From positions 1 through 44,792 of the IMG/VR virus record IMGVR_UViG_3300021425_000060: a stretch of DNA of 44,792 bases, one strand, 5' to 3'. The position numbers and the translations under genes are program-made. Positions 12,235 through 21,697 of the stretch are shown here, piece by piece. This DNA is from a virus. Each line of letters opens with the position of its first letter. Within the stretch, counting starts at the first letter, position 1. The notes under the pieces were generated by a model. That model worked only from the letters and a program-made list of their open reading frames with translations. It did not search any database and had not been told where the DNA came from.

Positions 12235-15200
12235 TTACCCGGTCCTCAAACTTCCGATACCTTGGATTAACTCGCGGTCCTCTGGAAATAGTGCCGCAAA
12301 CCTAGCCCGATCCACTGGCCCCGAGGACTGAATAGCTGGCCGCTGCGCGACCGCGGAACCCAAAGGGACCGGACTAGGTACGGCTCCACCGCCCTGAGTG
12401 GGAAGTTGAGCGGGAGGAACTACCAAGCTTTGCTGATTAAGCAGAGCCTCATTTTCAGCTTCCATTCTTTCACGAAGCTGCTGTATTGTTCTGGCTTCGT
12501 CTTCTGGAAGACCTGGGAGATCTTGATCCTCTGCAACTGTACGAGTAATCGTGGGCTGTCCTGTAAGGCCGACACCCAAGAATCTCTCTTGAACCAGTCC
12601 GATAATTCTATCGTAAAGTCTTTCAGTTGCTTGAGGAGTAGCACTTTTTGGCCGACGCATTAACGCTGCGGTCAAAGCTGGGTCCGTGAACACCATGTCG
12701 ATAGCTTCTAACCTTTTTGCAGCGGGCAGCTTTAAAAGAATTTCTCTAAGCTGTCTGGAACCAGCACCCGAAGCGGCAATAACACCGGGGCCCGTTCCGC
12801 CCATTGCGCCAAAAGCTCTTGAGCCGGCTGCCGAACCTAAGACGCCTACATAAAAATCCAAAATCGGACCAGCCTCCGCCGCGAAGTCTGGGTCATTCAA
12901 ACGCCCGGCTGCATCGGCAGCTTGTACTCTGGACATTTGCTCAGACATAAAACGAAGGCGATTTCTTGTTTCATTTGAAACAACGCCGTAATTGTCTGCA
13001 ATATCCATCAAAGATGTTCTGGGGTTATTTGGAAGCGGCTCAAACAACGTTTTGTAGAACACTTGAGGATTAAACGCGCCTTCCCCGCCTGCTTTTAGAT
13101 AAGCAAACTCCAGCATCGCGGTTTGTAGAGCGTCGTTAACTTCACTTTCGGTCAGCTCACTACCTAAGATTTTAGACTCTCTATTAGCCCGCATACGACG
13201 CAAACGAAGCGTGTCGGCACCCATGCGTCGTAGAGCAAACAAGTTGTTAAATGCGCGAACAGGATTTTCTGCATTAAACGCCTCGGTAACAGCCACGGTT
13301 GGAGATGTTCCCCCAATAAGTTGTGACAGATAGCGCTGCCCCCGATTGATTTTATTGGCGGTAGCTTCTGTGGCCTTGAATACATCAAGTGTTCTTTGCG
13401 CCGAAGCTGCATCCGCTAGATCTATTTTTAGTTGAGGGAATAGCTCTAAAAGCTCCGCGTTATCCCGCTTGTAATCATCTAACGCTTGCGCATTGATAAC
13501 CGTTCTGGTTTCTCCAGTGCGGGGGTCAAAGACCTCTCTTGAGGCTACCTTACGAAGGTTGCGCAAATAACTATCCACAAGATTATTCACAGTTGAGAAG
13601 ACAGGCTCGCCTCCGGCTGCAAGCTCATCACTATAGGTGCTTAAGCCCTGTGAGTCTGCCCACTCCGCGGCATCTTGCAACTGTCTAACCCGAGATAAGG
13701 TTACCCCTGGGTTACTCTTAACATAAGTTTGGAAAAGAACTTCTGGAGGCAGGCGGCGACCACCTGCTCTAGTAGTTGCAGCGCTTGGTCCTACGATGGT
13801 TCGGCCAAAGGTGTCGTTATATGCTCGCGTGTATGCTCTCGCTACATCATACGCCTCGCCAAAGCCATCTACATCTAAATCATCTAAGATAGACTCAGCA
13901 AGCATACCAATGCGGCGACCAAAATCTCTTGTTTCTGGATTTGCAGCAAACCCTCGTGCAACGTCTAGCATACGGCTTCTTGCTTCTGTCAATCTTTGGG
14001 AGTCGATAGCCGTGAGTGACTCTGTAGCCTCGGCTCCGCGGGCCGCGGCTCGTGTTTCGGCAGTTGACTTAACACTAGCCAAGTCCGCCATAGAATCCAG
14101 GGCGGAAGAAATACGGCCTCTGTCGCGTCTTGAAATAATGTCGCCAGCCTGGCCAGACTCTTGAAGAACTTTTTGGCTCTGCGAACGGAAAAACGCTGCT
14201 TGTTCTCCAAGCGGCAACGCTTGCGCCTCATCTGAAATTCTATTTAAAAGGCTTTGTCCTTCTGGAGCGCCATCGAGTTTAATCAGAGCATTTTCAACCT
14301 GACCCTGGTATCTGGCAATGTTGGCAAGCTCCGCTTCAGAAAACTGAGGTAACGGGTTTACCCCAAGATCTCTACGAGCAGTGTTTACGAAATCTGTTAT
14401 CTGTGGAACAGCCCGCTCAAATTCACGTTGAAGCGCAGGGTCTTTCAAACTTATTTCGTTCCACATTTTGAGGAACGCAGGTAATTGATCGTCGGTAGCG
14501 TTCGGCCCTAGCGGTTGAATAATTGGAACATTTTCAACCTCACCCCACAGTTTTCTTGACTTGGCACTAGAAGCAGCAATAACCTCTTCAAGGATGTTGT
14601 CTAGTTTTACGGAAAGCTGCTCGGGGCTTTGAAAGCCGGGCTGTCCTGGCAAAGCCTTAAGTCGTTCATTCGCTTCTATAACATCGTTAACTCTGCGTTG
14701 AAGATTTGTTTGCAAGGAATCCGTAAACACACTTTGACGCAAGGCTGCCGCTTGTTGTAAAGAGTTCGGATCGCCTTGTGAGATCAAGCCTTGAATGTAG
14801 TTGTTTATAAACTCATAAGATTGACGTTCTGCTCTTTGGCGAGCAGCGTCTAAGCCACGGGATCCACCTGTTTTCGCAGCTTCGACTGCCATGAGAAGCG
14901 GATCTCCACTTCTTTGAGCCGCTGTAAACTCAACTCCTGGGAAAGCTTCTTCGAGCTGTCTTGTCATTTCAGGGCTAGTTAGTCTTTTAATTAGCTCATC
15001 ATATTGTTCGGGAGACCCAAAATCCTCATACAATTCATTGATATTATTGAATAAATTTCGCTGCTGACGCGTAACAAGCGCGTCCCCAGCTCGGGCAGCG
15101 TCTAAAGAGGCTTGCTCTGACACAATCCGTGGAAGTAGTCGCATGACTGTTGCCGCTAATGTGTTTGCACCAACAAGCTCTGCTCCAACACGAGGAAGCA

Positions 15201-16095
15201 CCTGACCGGGATAACTTCTTTCCGCAGAATATGCGCCTAACGTAGCACCGCCGGCAGCTACCGCTTCGGCTGCCGCCGTTAGTCTGGGTGCTGCGCGGGC
15301 CGTGGCCCCTCCAGTGCCAACAAAGGTTCCCAAAGCTCCGGAAATTTTGTCCCCTAAAGTGGGGTTAGGTAAATTATTTGCCCACTGTCGGGTTCCTAGT
15401 GTTGCTGACGCCGTTGGAGAGAGCATCCAAGGCGCAAAAATACCTCCTGAAAAGGCTCCTAGCGTTCGATACGCTTCGTAAACTGCCCGCTGGCTAGGAG
15501 TTACAACTGGATCGGGGCCAAGTATTTGCTCTTCAATTTCGTCTCCCGCCATATAAACGCCGGCAGCGGCAGCTAAACCGGCAGCGCCAGAAGCCAATGC
15601 CGAACCTATCACTGCGGGTCCTGCCAGTGGACGCGGAAGTGCGCGAGCAGAAGGAATGAGACGCTTACCTGTCTCTCCGGTAGCTTTCATAAACGCGTAT
15701 GTAGCGGCAGCGCTCTTTCCGGCTTCGCCTAAAAACGGACGCATAAAAGGTGCGTCCCCCGCGTTTGTAAATAAACGAATAATTTCCTCGTTACTTAGAG
15801 CTTTCTCCCGAGGATCTGTGACACCTTGCCTAGAAGGCAGCAAATCTAAAAAGGGAGACCTTCCAGAAGTAAGTGCGTCATAGTTAAAGTTGTCTATATA
15901 AGAGTAGTCACTGGCTCCTAACGTGGCAACAATATCCCTAGCTAGTGCTTCGCTAGGGTTATCAAAAGTTTTTCTAAAGGTGTCTACGACATCTTCTGTT
16001 AAAACAATGGGGTTGATCTTTAGGTAATCCGGAACGGACGTAGTTTCGGTAACTTCTCCGCCGTCCTGCATGTAGCGAATCTTATTTTTCTTCAT
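12235..16095 (-). CDS. Giant putative internal virion/ejection protein, 1286 aa
   Basis: A 1286-residue protein, last in the virion operon. The N-terminus (KNKIRYMQDGGEVTETT) carries the GG-x-V signature seen in several neighbouring virion proteins. Around residues 150-190 an Ala/Gly-rich hydrophobic stretch (AGPAVIGSALASGAAGLAAA) could insert into a membrane. The rest is mostly long helices (for example TLDVFKATEATANKINRGQR), and the last 90 residues are disordered and Pro/Gln-rich. Size, composition and position at the tail end fit the large internal proteins that short-tailed phages eject into the cell to build a DNA channel. No lytic transglycosylase motif was seen. GGAGG at 16100-16104 overlaps the previous stop. 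Confidence 0.7.
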   Translation of the reverse strand: MKKNKIRYMQDGGEVTETTSVPDYLKINPIVLTEDVVDTFRKTFDNPSEALARDIVATLGASDYSYIDNFNYDALTSGRSPFLDLLPSRQGVTDPREKALSNEEIIRLFTNAGDAPFMRPFLGEAGKSAAATYAFMKATGETGKRLIPSARALPRPLAGPAVIGSALASGAAGLAAAAGVYMAGDEIEEQILGPDPVVTPSQRAVYEAYRTLGAFSGGIFAPWMLSPTASATLGTRQWANNLPNPTLGDKISGALGTFVGTGGATARAAPRLTAAAEAVAAGGATLGAYSAERSYPGQVLPRVGAELVGANTLAATVMRLLPRIVSEQASLDAARAGDALVTRQQRNLFNNINELYEDFGSPEQYDELIKRLTSPEMTRQLEEAFPGVEFTAAQRSGDPLLMAVEAAKTGGSRGLDAARQRAERQSYEFINNYIQGLISQGDPNSLQQAAALRQSVFTDSLQTNLQRRVNDVIEANERLKALPGQPGFQSPEQLSVKLDNILEEVIAASSAKSRKLWGEVENVPIIQPLGPNATDDQLPAFLKMWNEISLKDPALQREFERAVPQITDFVNTARRDLGVNPLPQFSEAELANIARYQGQVENALIKLDGAPEGQSLLNRISDEAQALPLGEQAAFFRSQSQKVLQESGQAGDIISRRDRGRISSALDSMADLASVKSTAETRAAARGAEATESLTAIDSQRLTEARSRMLDVARGFAANPETRDFGRRIGMLAESILDDLDVDGFGEAYDVARAYTRAYNDTFGRTIVGPSAATTRAGGRRLPPEVLFQTYVKSNPGVTLSRVRQLQDAAEWADSQGLSTYSDELAAGGEPVFSTVNNLVDSYLRNLRKVASREVFDPRTGETRTVINAQALDDYKRDNAELLELFPQLKIDLADAASAQRTLDVFKATEATANKINRGQRYLSQLIGGTSPTVAVTEAFNAENPVRAFNNLFALRRMGADTLRLRRMRANRESKILGSELTESEVNDALQTAMLEFAYLKAGGEGAFNPQVFYKTLFEPLPNNPRTSLMDIADNYGVVSNETRNRLRFMSEQMSRVQAADAAGRLNDPDFAAEAGPILDFYVGVLGSAAGSRAFGAMGGTGPGVIAASGAGSRQLREILLKLPAAKRLEAIDMVFTDPALTAALMRRPKSATPQATERLYDRIIGLVQERFLGVGLTGQPTITRTVAEDQDLPGLPEDEARTIQQLRERMEAENEALLNQQSLVVPPAQLPTQGGGAVPSPVPLGSAVAQRPAIQSSGPVDRARFAALFPEDRELIQGIGSLRTG

Positions 16096-16097
16096 AT

Positions 16098-19000
16098 TTA
16101 CCTCCTAAACAACCCAGGTATTCCGCTAGTATCTCCTTGGATGGCTTGCAACCGAAGTTGTTGAGTTGAAGGGAAACTTTGGTTTGAACCTTGGTTCATT
16201 TGATAAGGACGAAATTGAGGGAACAAGTTAGAGGGAAGCTCAAATTCTTCGATGGTTTGAGGTTCTGTAGTCACATCTTCCGGTTCTTTTGTTACTACCC
16301 CTTCTTCAACTTCCTCTGGTTCAACCGGGTTCAATCTTTGTAGAGTAGAAGTCAAGGGAACACCTGAAGTCAATATCGCCTGGTCAGATTCAACATTTCT
16401 GATAACCGTATCGCTGTCGAGAAACTTATCATATATTGCAACGGCTGCCGTAGTCTCTGCAATAAGTTTAGTTAAGTCTGATTTCAAGGACCGTGCTTCG
16501 GTAACTTGTTCTTGCGTATATCCTGTAGGATCGCCCAACACAGTTTCAACTTTTTCTAAAGAAGATGCAAGAGCGTTACGTGTAGTTACAATGGCGTCTC
16601 TCGCACCACGGTCTGTTTTTAAAGGTCCGGGGCGGAAACCGTCTACTTCGGCACCCAACAACTCAGCATCTAATGCAAAAATTCTGCCCTCTGTTCCAGA
16701 ACGAATTACTCGCATAATTTCGTTAGCAAGACGTTCTAGTTGAGTGTCAGTTTTTGACGTTATCTCGCCCTCTTCTCCACCATAATCTCCTGTCAACTGA
16801 CCGGCTAATTGGTTGAAGAAACGATTGACGCCAGATTGCCAATCCTGAGACTTGGTGAGATCTTCACCTTGTATAATAAAAGTCGGTTGACCTTCAAATT
16901 CAGAAAAGTCGATTTTTCCGCTCTCGTCAAACCTGACGCGGGGACTTGTTACCCCTGTTTCAATCGTAACGGTTGCCGGCGGTCTACGGACTGTAAACCC
17001 TTCATCTGGATCTTCTCCAACCCTCGACGGAGTTGGAGGCAGGGTTTGATCTGGGGAAACTCCAGGAACCGCCAAGCCCAAAGACTGTCGTTGAGAAATA
17101 GCTTCTAAGACATCTGGACCTAACTGTTGCCCCGGCACCGTTACAAACCTACCGTCTGCCTGACTCCATGCCGTTGTAGGTTGGGTTAAGCTAGATATTA
17201 GGTTGGTGAGTAACAAAGCTTCGTTAGGATCTCTTTGATCAAGCGCACCGGAGGCGTAATCCTTTAATCTATCCGCGTCGGAAAGATACGTCATTGTTAG
17301 GCCTTTGAAGCTTCCACCTAAAATTTCTTCGGCTTCGGCAACATCACCTTCGGTAAGCTTTGAAAGTTGTTCTAAGCTGGGGTTGGATACAGGAATAAAC
17401 TCAGCTCCAAGAGCGGCGCGCTCTTCTCTCCCCTCTTCAGTAGACAAATCTATTACTTTTAGCTCTGCGGGATCTGTCGTGCTTGCGAAAACTTGAAGAT
17501 CAACTTTTGGCGGCTCTTTTGACTTCGTAGCCTCCATCCAAGCAGAGGTAGTAAATTGAACATAGCCTTCGCTAGTAAGCTCTGCCGCTCTAGCACGACC
17601 GGCATCTGTTGAAAGATCTATACTTTCATAAGTATCAATGTCGTTCGGGCTGGCAAACAACGCATAGTTAGGTGCTTCCTGACTTTCTGCGGTCGCCGCC
17701 CCGCCAATAGCCAAGTTAGAATCTTGAACGGCTGCTTCGTACTCAGGAGTTCCAGGGATGTATGATTCCATACGACGCGTGGTATAGTTGTAAAAGTTAA
17801 CAGCCGCTTTTGGCTCATCGCCTAACCCGGTAAGTTTCACGTAATCAGCCATAGTGCCTGGCATCACGCCAGCAGGCAACGCAGCAAGTTTCTCAGCGGC
17901 ATCTGGAGCAGACAAATCAATACGAGTAATCGTTTCTTGCGGGTTAGCCGGATCAAAGAACACTTTGATATTAGGGGCGTCTGGATCATCTCCCAGACCC
18001 GTAAGGTCGATGTATTGTTCCAAAGTGCCCGGGAGTACATTGGGGGCAAGGTTAGCTAATTTTTGCCGGCCCTCTGGAGTAGAGGTGTCAATGCTTATAA
18101 GAGTCTCAGTCGGGTTCTGTGGATCAAAGAAAATCTCAATACTAGGCGCGCCTGGGGTTATAAGGCGTTGGTGCTGATCTGGAGTAAATTCACCATACCC
18201 TTGAGCCGCAAGAGCCTCTGCTTCCAAGAGCTGAGCTGGATTGGAAAGATTTAAAATTTTGTAGGTAGTTGGGTCCTCTAGGTCTGCAAATACTTTAAAG
18301 TTAGGCGCGGCATCTGCACGAGCTTCGCTAACCGTAAAGTTACCCACCCCAAAGGTGTCTTGTAACGCCCTAAAGTTACCTACAGTCAGGGGCGCTTGGT
18401 ATGTTCTTGTGAGGGGGTTTCCATCGTCATCAAAGAGAGGCTGACCTGACTCACCTAACTCGGGGATAGTTATGTCATATATTTTACCTAGAGCTGCCCC
18501 GGCTGCGGCGGCTTCGGCTGCGGCGGCGTCTCTCTCGGCCTGTGCTTCGGCTGCGGCAAGTGCCGCTGCCCGCTCTTGCTCTGTTTGATACAAGCTCTCT
18601 GCCCGCTGTAATGCGGTCAAATCAAGCTGTCTTTGTTGATCACGCTGCGATTGCTTAAATTGGCCGAACTCACCAGCACGAGCGCCGATGTTACCCAAAA
18701 CAGGCGTAAAGGCTTGTGCCAAACGTGAGGCAGGGCTCATGGTCCGTTCGCCGGGAGTGGCAAACATTAAACCACCTTGCGCAATATCAAACAAAATTTG
18801 CGCCTGCGTTAGCTTGCGTTGCTCTGCTAAATCCGCTGCTTGCTGGTCCGTTCCGAAGATCTGACCATATAGAGCCCGTTGTTGGTCAAAAAGCTCTTGT
18901 TGCCGTGGAGTAGGCATGGCGACGCCGCCCGATTGCATATGCTGAACCGCGCCGCCTTGACTAAAATTTACGGGAGCTGGACCTCCTTGATCCGCCATGT

Positions 19001-20129
19001 TTACCGTGGACATTATCCCGCCGGCCATGTTTCCTTCTACCGGGGTGTCCATCATGCCAGGGACCATACTTCCAATTCCTTGATCTACCGCTGCAAGCTG
19101 CATAACAGGTTGCACGAGAGTTAAGACGGAATCAGGAGTTTGGGCCGCGTCTTCCGGCCCTACCACCCCGGCTAGTTCTTGTCGTCGCCCTTCTATGGGG
19201 ACCTGATCCCCACGTATTGAGTTCATCACTTGAGCATAATCACCAGTTTCTAATGCTTGGTCTAAGCTACCAAAAGAACCGGCTGCTTCTTGAATCATTG
19301 ATTCTAAAAGCATTGGATCAATCGCACCCTGTGCTGCGCCGGGAGCCGCGGGCATTGCTGCGGGATCCATTGGCATAGCAGGTGCAGCTTGTGCTGCCAT
19401 TTGCGCGGCTATCGGCTCACCGCCCATCTGCATTCCTACCGGACGAGGCGCCGGAATACCTCGGTCAAAGGGTCCTGGTGTGGGGGGCACACGAACCATA
19501 CTTGGCTCTTCGGCGTCCAAGTACCTTAGTTCTTGTGTTGTTCCGGGGAACGGTCCGGGAGGTCCTACGCGAGGAATACCGTTTATCATCTCGACGCCGC
19601 TCATTGCGGATGTCGGCGGGGTTGCTGATCCTGCGGATGTACCGCCCGGAGCAGGCAAGGATTCAATGCCTCCGGCAGGGGCCATAGGAAACGGAAACTC
19701 TACCCGTTCGCCAGTCATCGGGTCAAGCTGCCGGGTCCTCTCTAAGTCTCGCAAAGTAGACTCAGGGCTAGGACTGCTACGCTGCATCCTAACAAATTCG
19801 GCACTTTGGTCTCGAAGATTATTTATTTTCTGAGTAACTTGAGCAAGTTTTCTTCTCGCAAGGGCCTCTTCATATTTATTGTTTGACGCTAATGCTGCGT
19901 TCAAAAGGTCCGTGTAAGCGTTTGCTTCAGCCTGAAGATCTTCAAACCGCATTCTGAAATAATTTTCGTCCGGAACAAAACTGGCAACTCCGCCATCTTC
20001 CATTGGAATGACCCCACGGCCCATAAGAATATCCTTTTTGGTTACTTTGCCGTCACCACTTAAGTCCGGAAAGCCGACTGAGCCGCCCTTTTTAAACATT
20101 TGACGATCCATTACACTTCTGTTCATCAT
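16098..20129 (-). CDS. Giant virion protein with EF-hand motif and 55-aa repeats, 1343 aa
   Basis: A 1343-residue protein, the largest in the window. Residues 22-35 (DLSGDGKVTKKDIL) form a dockerin-like calcium loop, flanked by FKKGGSV and MEDGGVASF. Residues about 150-410 are Pro/Met/Ala-rich and disordered, with further GG-x-V motifs (SQGGAVQ, QSGGVAM). A helical Ala-rich coil follows (510-550). Five or six diverged repeats of about 55 residues occupy 608-925, each with a core like VFFDPxNPxE...IDLSTxEGR. The C-terminal 400 residues are Glu/Pro-rich. It is probably an internal or tail-associated virion protein; the start shares a base with the upstream stop (TAATG). No enzyme motif was found. 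Confidence 0.7.
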   Translation of the reverse strand: MMNRSVMDRQMFKKGGSVGFPDLSGDGKVTKKDILMGRGVIPMEDGGVASFVPDENYFRMRFEDLQAEANAYTDLLNAALASNNKYEEALARRKLAQVTQKINNLRDQSAEFVRMQRSSPSPESTLRDLERTRQLDPMTGERVEFPFPMAPAGGIESLPAPGGTSAGSATPPTSAMSGVEMINGIPRVGPPGPFPGTTQELRYLDAEEPSMVRVPPTPGPFDRGIPAPRPVGMQMGGEPIAAQMAAQAAPAMPMDPAAMPAAPGAAQGAIDPMLLESMIQEAAGSFGSLDQALETGDYAQVMNSIRGDQVPIEGRRQELAGVVGPEDAAQTPDSVLTLVQPVMQLAAVDQGIGSMVPGMMDTPVEGNMAGGIMSTVNMADQGGPAPVNFSQGGAVQHMQSGGVAMPTPRQQELFDQQRALYGQIFGTDQQAADLAEQRKLTQAQILFDIAQGGLMFATPGERTMSPASRLAQAFTPVLGNIGARAGEFGQFKQSQRDQQRQLDLTALQRAESLYQTEQERAAALAAAEAQAERDAAAAEAAAAGAALGKIYDITIPELGESGQPLFDDDGNPLTRTYQAPLTVGNFRALQDTFGVGNFTVSEARADAAPNFKVFADLEDPTTYKILNLSNPAQLLEAEALAAQGYGEFTPDQHQRLITPGAPSIEIFFDPQNPTETLISIDTSTPEGRQKLANLAPNVLPGTLEQYIDLTGLGDDPDAPNIKVFFDPANPQETITRIDLSAPDAAEKLAALPAGVMPGTMADYVKLTGLGDEPKAAVNFYNYTTRRMESYIPGTPEYEAAVQDSNLAIGGAATAESQEAPNYALFASPNDIDTYESIDLSTDAGRARAAELTSEGYVQFTTSAWMEATKSKEPPKVDLQVFASTTDPAELKVIDLSTEEGREERAALGAEFIPVSNPSLEQLSKLTEGDVAEAEEILGGSFKGLTMTYLSDADRLKDYASGALDQRDPNEALLLTNLISSLTQPTTAWSQADGRFVTVPGQQLGPDVLEAISQRQSLGLAVPGVSPDQTLPPTPSRVGEDPDEGFTVRRPPATVTIETGVTSPRVRFDESGKIDFSEFEGQPTFIIQGEDLTKSQDWQSGVNRFFNQLAGQLTGDYGGEEGEITSKTDTQLERLANEIMRVIRSGTEGRIFALDAELLGAEVDGFRPGPLKTDRGARDAIVTTRNALASSLEKVETVLGDPTGYTQEQVTEARSLKSDLTKLIAETTAAVAIYDKFLDSDTVIRNVESDQAILTSGVPLTSTLQRLNPVEPEEVEEGVVTKEPEDVTTEPQTIEEFELPSNLFPQFRPYQMNQGSNQSFPSTQQLRLQAIQGDTSGIPGLFRR
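17355..18308 (-). repeat. Protein-level tandem repeat array (about 55 aa units)
   Basis: Within the 1343-residue protein, units starting near residues 608, 661, 718, 819 and 874 share the pattern P-N-x-x-V-F-x-D-P-x-x-P-x-E-x-x-x-I-D-L-S, then a helix starting EGR or DAA, then LAALPxGVMPGTxxxYxxLTGLGD in the best preserved copies. Copies 2 and 3 are closest to each other; a degenerate unit lies at about 774-818. The DNA has diverged, so this is an old duplication. Confidence 0.7.
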
Positions 20130-21697
20130 TAGAATAACCCTGCTTGTTTCGCCCCAGCAACGGCTGAGAGACCAGATATACCCAGACCCAAGATTTGTTG
20201 AGCCGGGGAGACTTGTGGCGCAGTAGACGCCGTGATTGCTTGTTGAGTAGTTGGCGCGCCTTGATAAATATCAGACAAGAAGCCTAACCGCTGGTATGGC
20301 TCGTAAAGTTGAGTTTGTTGAGTTTGGCGATCAGCTTCAAGAACAGCTTGGCGCTGTGCTTGCTCTTGCTTACCAAGATCAAATAAGAACCCAGTTTCGC
20401 GCTGACCTAACTGCTGACCAAGCTCACCCAGACCCGCTTGACGTATGCCAAGCTCACCTAAAGCCTGACCTTGAGAGAGCCCGAGCTGACCATATTGAGC
20501 GCCCAATGCGCCAATACCCTGACCAAGCTGACCCATCATCTCCTGACCTTGAAGACCAAGAGCGCCAGATTGCCCTGCTAATTGACCGGCAAGTTGAGCT
20601 GCGCTTAATCCAGTAGAAGAAGACAACTGCTCAATGTTCATTCCGGTAGAAGCCAACGCTTGAGCGTTTGCTGCTGCAAGTTGTTCACCAGATAAACCAA
20701 GCTGACCTGCAACTTGTGCGGCTTGAATACCTTGCTGACCTAATTGCGCTGCACCCGACTGCGCTAGTTGCTCTGCGGACATACCTAATTGAGCGCCCGC
20801 TTGAGCGGCTTGCTGCGCACGAGCTTGCTGCGCCTCGAAAGATTGCTGCGCACGTTGTGCTGCACTTTCAAAACCGGCGGCCCGCATTTGAGCCGCGGTC
20901 CGCGCTTGTTGTTCTAAGATATTTCGACCAAGTTCCGCCTCTGCAACCGCTTGACGAGACCCGCCAAACGCCCCGGCGCCCACGGCTTGCGCTCCAATTT
21001 GCTGCTGCTGAATATCCCCAGCACGAGCAACATCGGCCAGTGCTTGCTGAACAGCGGCATCTTCATATGCGCTCATAAACGCGCCAATTCCGCTAGGTTG
21101 GAAGGCTTGCGTTGTACCTGTAAAAGCTTCTTGACCAAGCTGTGCTTGTCTTCGAGCCTGTTCAGAGGCTTCTAATAAACCCGCCTGAGCTTGCTGCTGA
21201 GCCTCTAAAGCACCCGCACCCATAGCTCCATAAGTCCGCGCACCTTGCGTAACGTCACCTAATTGCGCGCCGAGTGTTTGACCAACACCGGCACCGCCTA
21301 ATCTAGCGAGGTCAGCCACGGCCTGACCGCGGCCCGCGGCAGCTCCTAAAGAGCTTTGTACGTCGTAAACTTGTTGTGGAATGCCGGCAGCTCCAGCGCG
21401 CATAAGTGCGGCAGCTTCTTGTTGAAACGGTGCTGCGCCGGCCATAGCTCCAGTAAGGGCTTGTTGTGCTTCCCCTAAGGAATACCCCGCCTGATCTAAA
21501 TAAGGTTGGTATCCTCCAATTCCAGCTCTGGCCAAATCTATTGCCGAAACTTGCAGATCCGACATTTCTGCCACTAATTGTGGCGGAATTGTTATTCCTT
21601 GGTCTGCTAAAGCTTTTGCTGAATCAAGAAGCCCGAGTTTACGGGCTTCTATTTCGGGAGCTTCGCGCTGAATTACCTCTGTACGTTCAGTAGCCAT
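20129..21697 (-). CDS. Gln/Ala/Gly-rich virion protein, 522 aa
   Basis: A 522-residue protein dominated by Gln, Ala, Gly and Leu. From about residue 250 to 440 it has irregular repeats such as QAGAQLGMSAEQLAQSG, AGQLGLSGEQLAAAN and GQLGQGIGALGAQYGQ, which predict long amphipathic helices. A small glycine-rich hydrophobic end (LGLGISGLSAVAGAKQAGLF) could associate with membrane. I recognise the type from marine phage genomes, where it stands next to giant internal proteins, without a proven role; an ejected protein is likely. The low-complexity region is prone to unequal recombination. Start and stop both overlap neighbours by one base. Confidence 0.65.
   Translation of the reverse strand: MATERTEVIQREAPEIEARKLGLLDSAKALADQGITIPPQLVAEMSDLQVSAIDLARAGIGGYQPYLDQAGYSLGEAQQALTGAMAGAAPFQQEAAALMRAGAAGIPQQVYDVQSSLGAAAGRGQAVADLARLGGAGVGQTLGAQLGDVTQGARTYGAMGAGALEAQQQAQAGLLEASEQARRQAQLGQEAFTGTTQAFQPSGIGAFMSAYEDAAVQQALADVARAGDIQQQQIGAQAVGAGAFGGSRQAVAEAELGRNILEQQARTAAQMRAAGFESAAQRAQQSFEAQQARAQQAAQAGAQLGMSAEQLAQSGAAQLGQQGIQAAQVAGQLGLSGEQLAAANAQALASTGMNIEQLSSSTGLSAAQLAGQLAGQSGALGLQGQEMMGQLGQGIGALGAQYGQLGLSQGQALGELGIRQAGLGELGQQLGQRETGFLFDLGKQEQAQRQAVLEADRQTQQTQLYEPYQRLGFLSDIYQGAPTTQQAITASTAPQVSPAQQILGLGISGLSAVAGAKQAGLF

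Noticed and set aside
19480-19833. 117-codon plus-strand frame inside the giant gene
   Set aside because: Antisense shadow of the Pro-rich part of the 1343-residue protein; no start signals.
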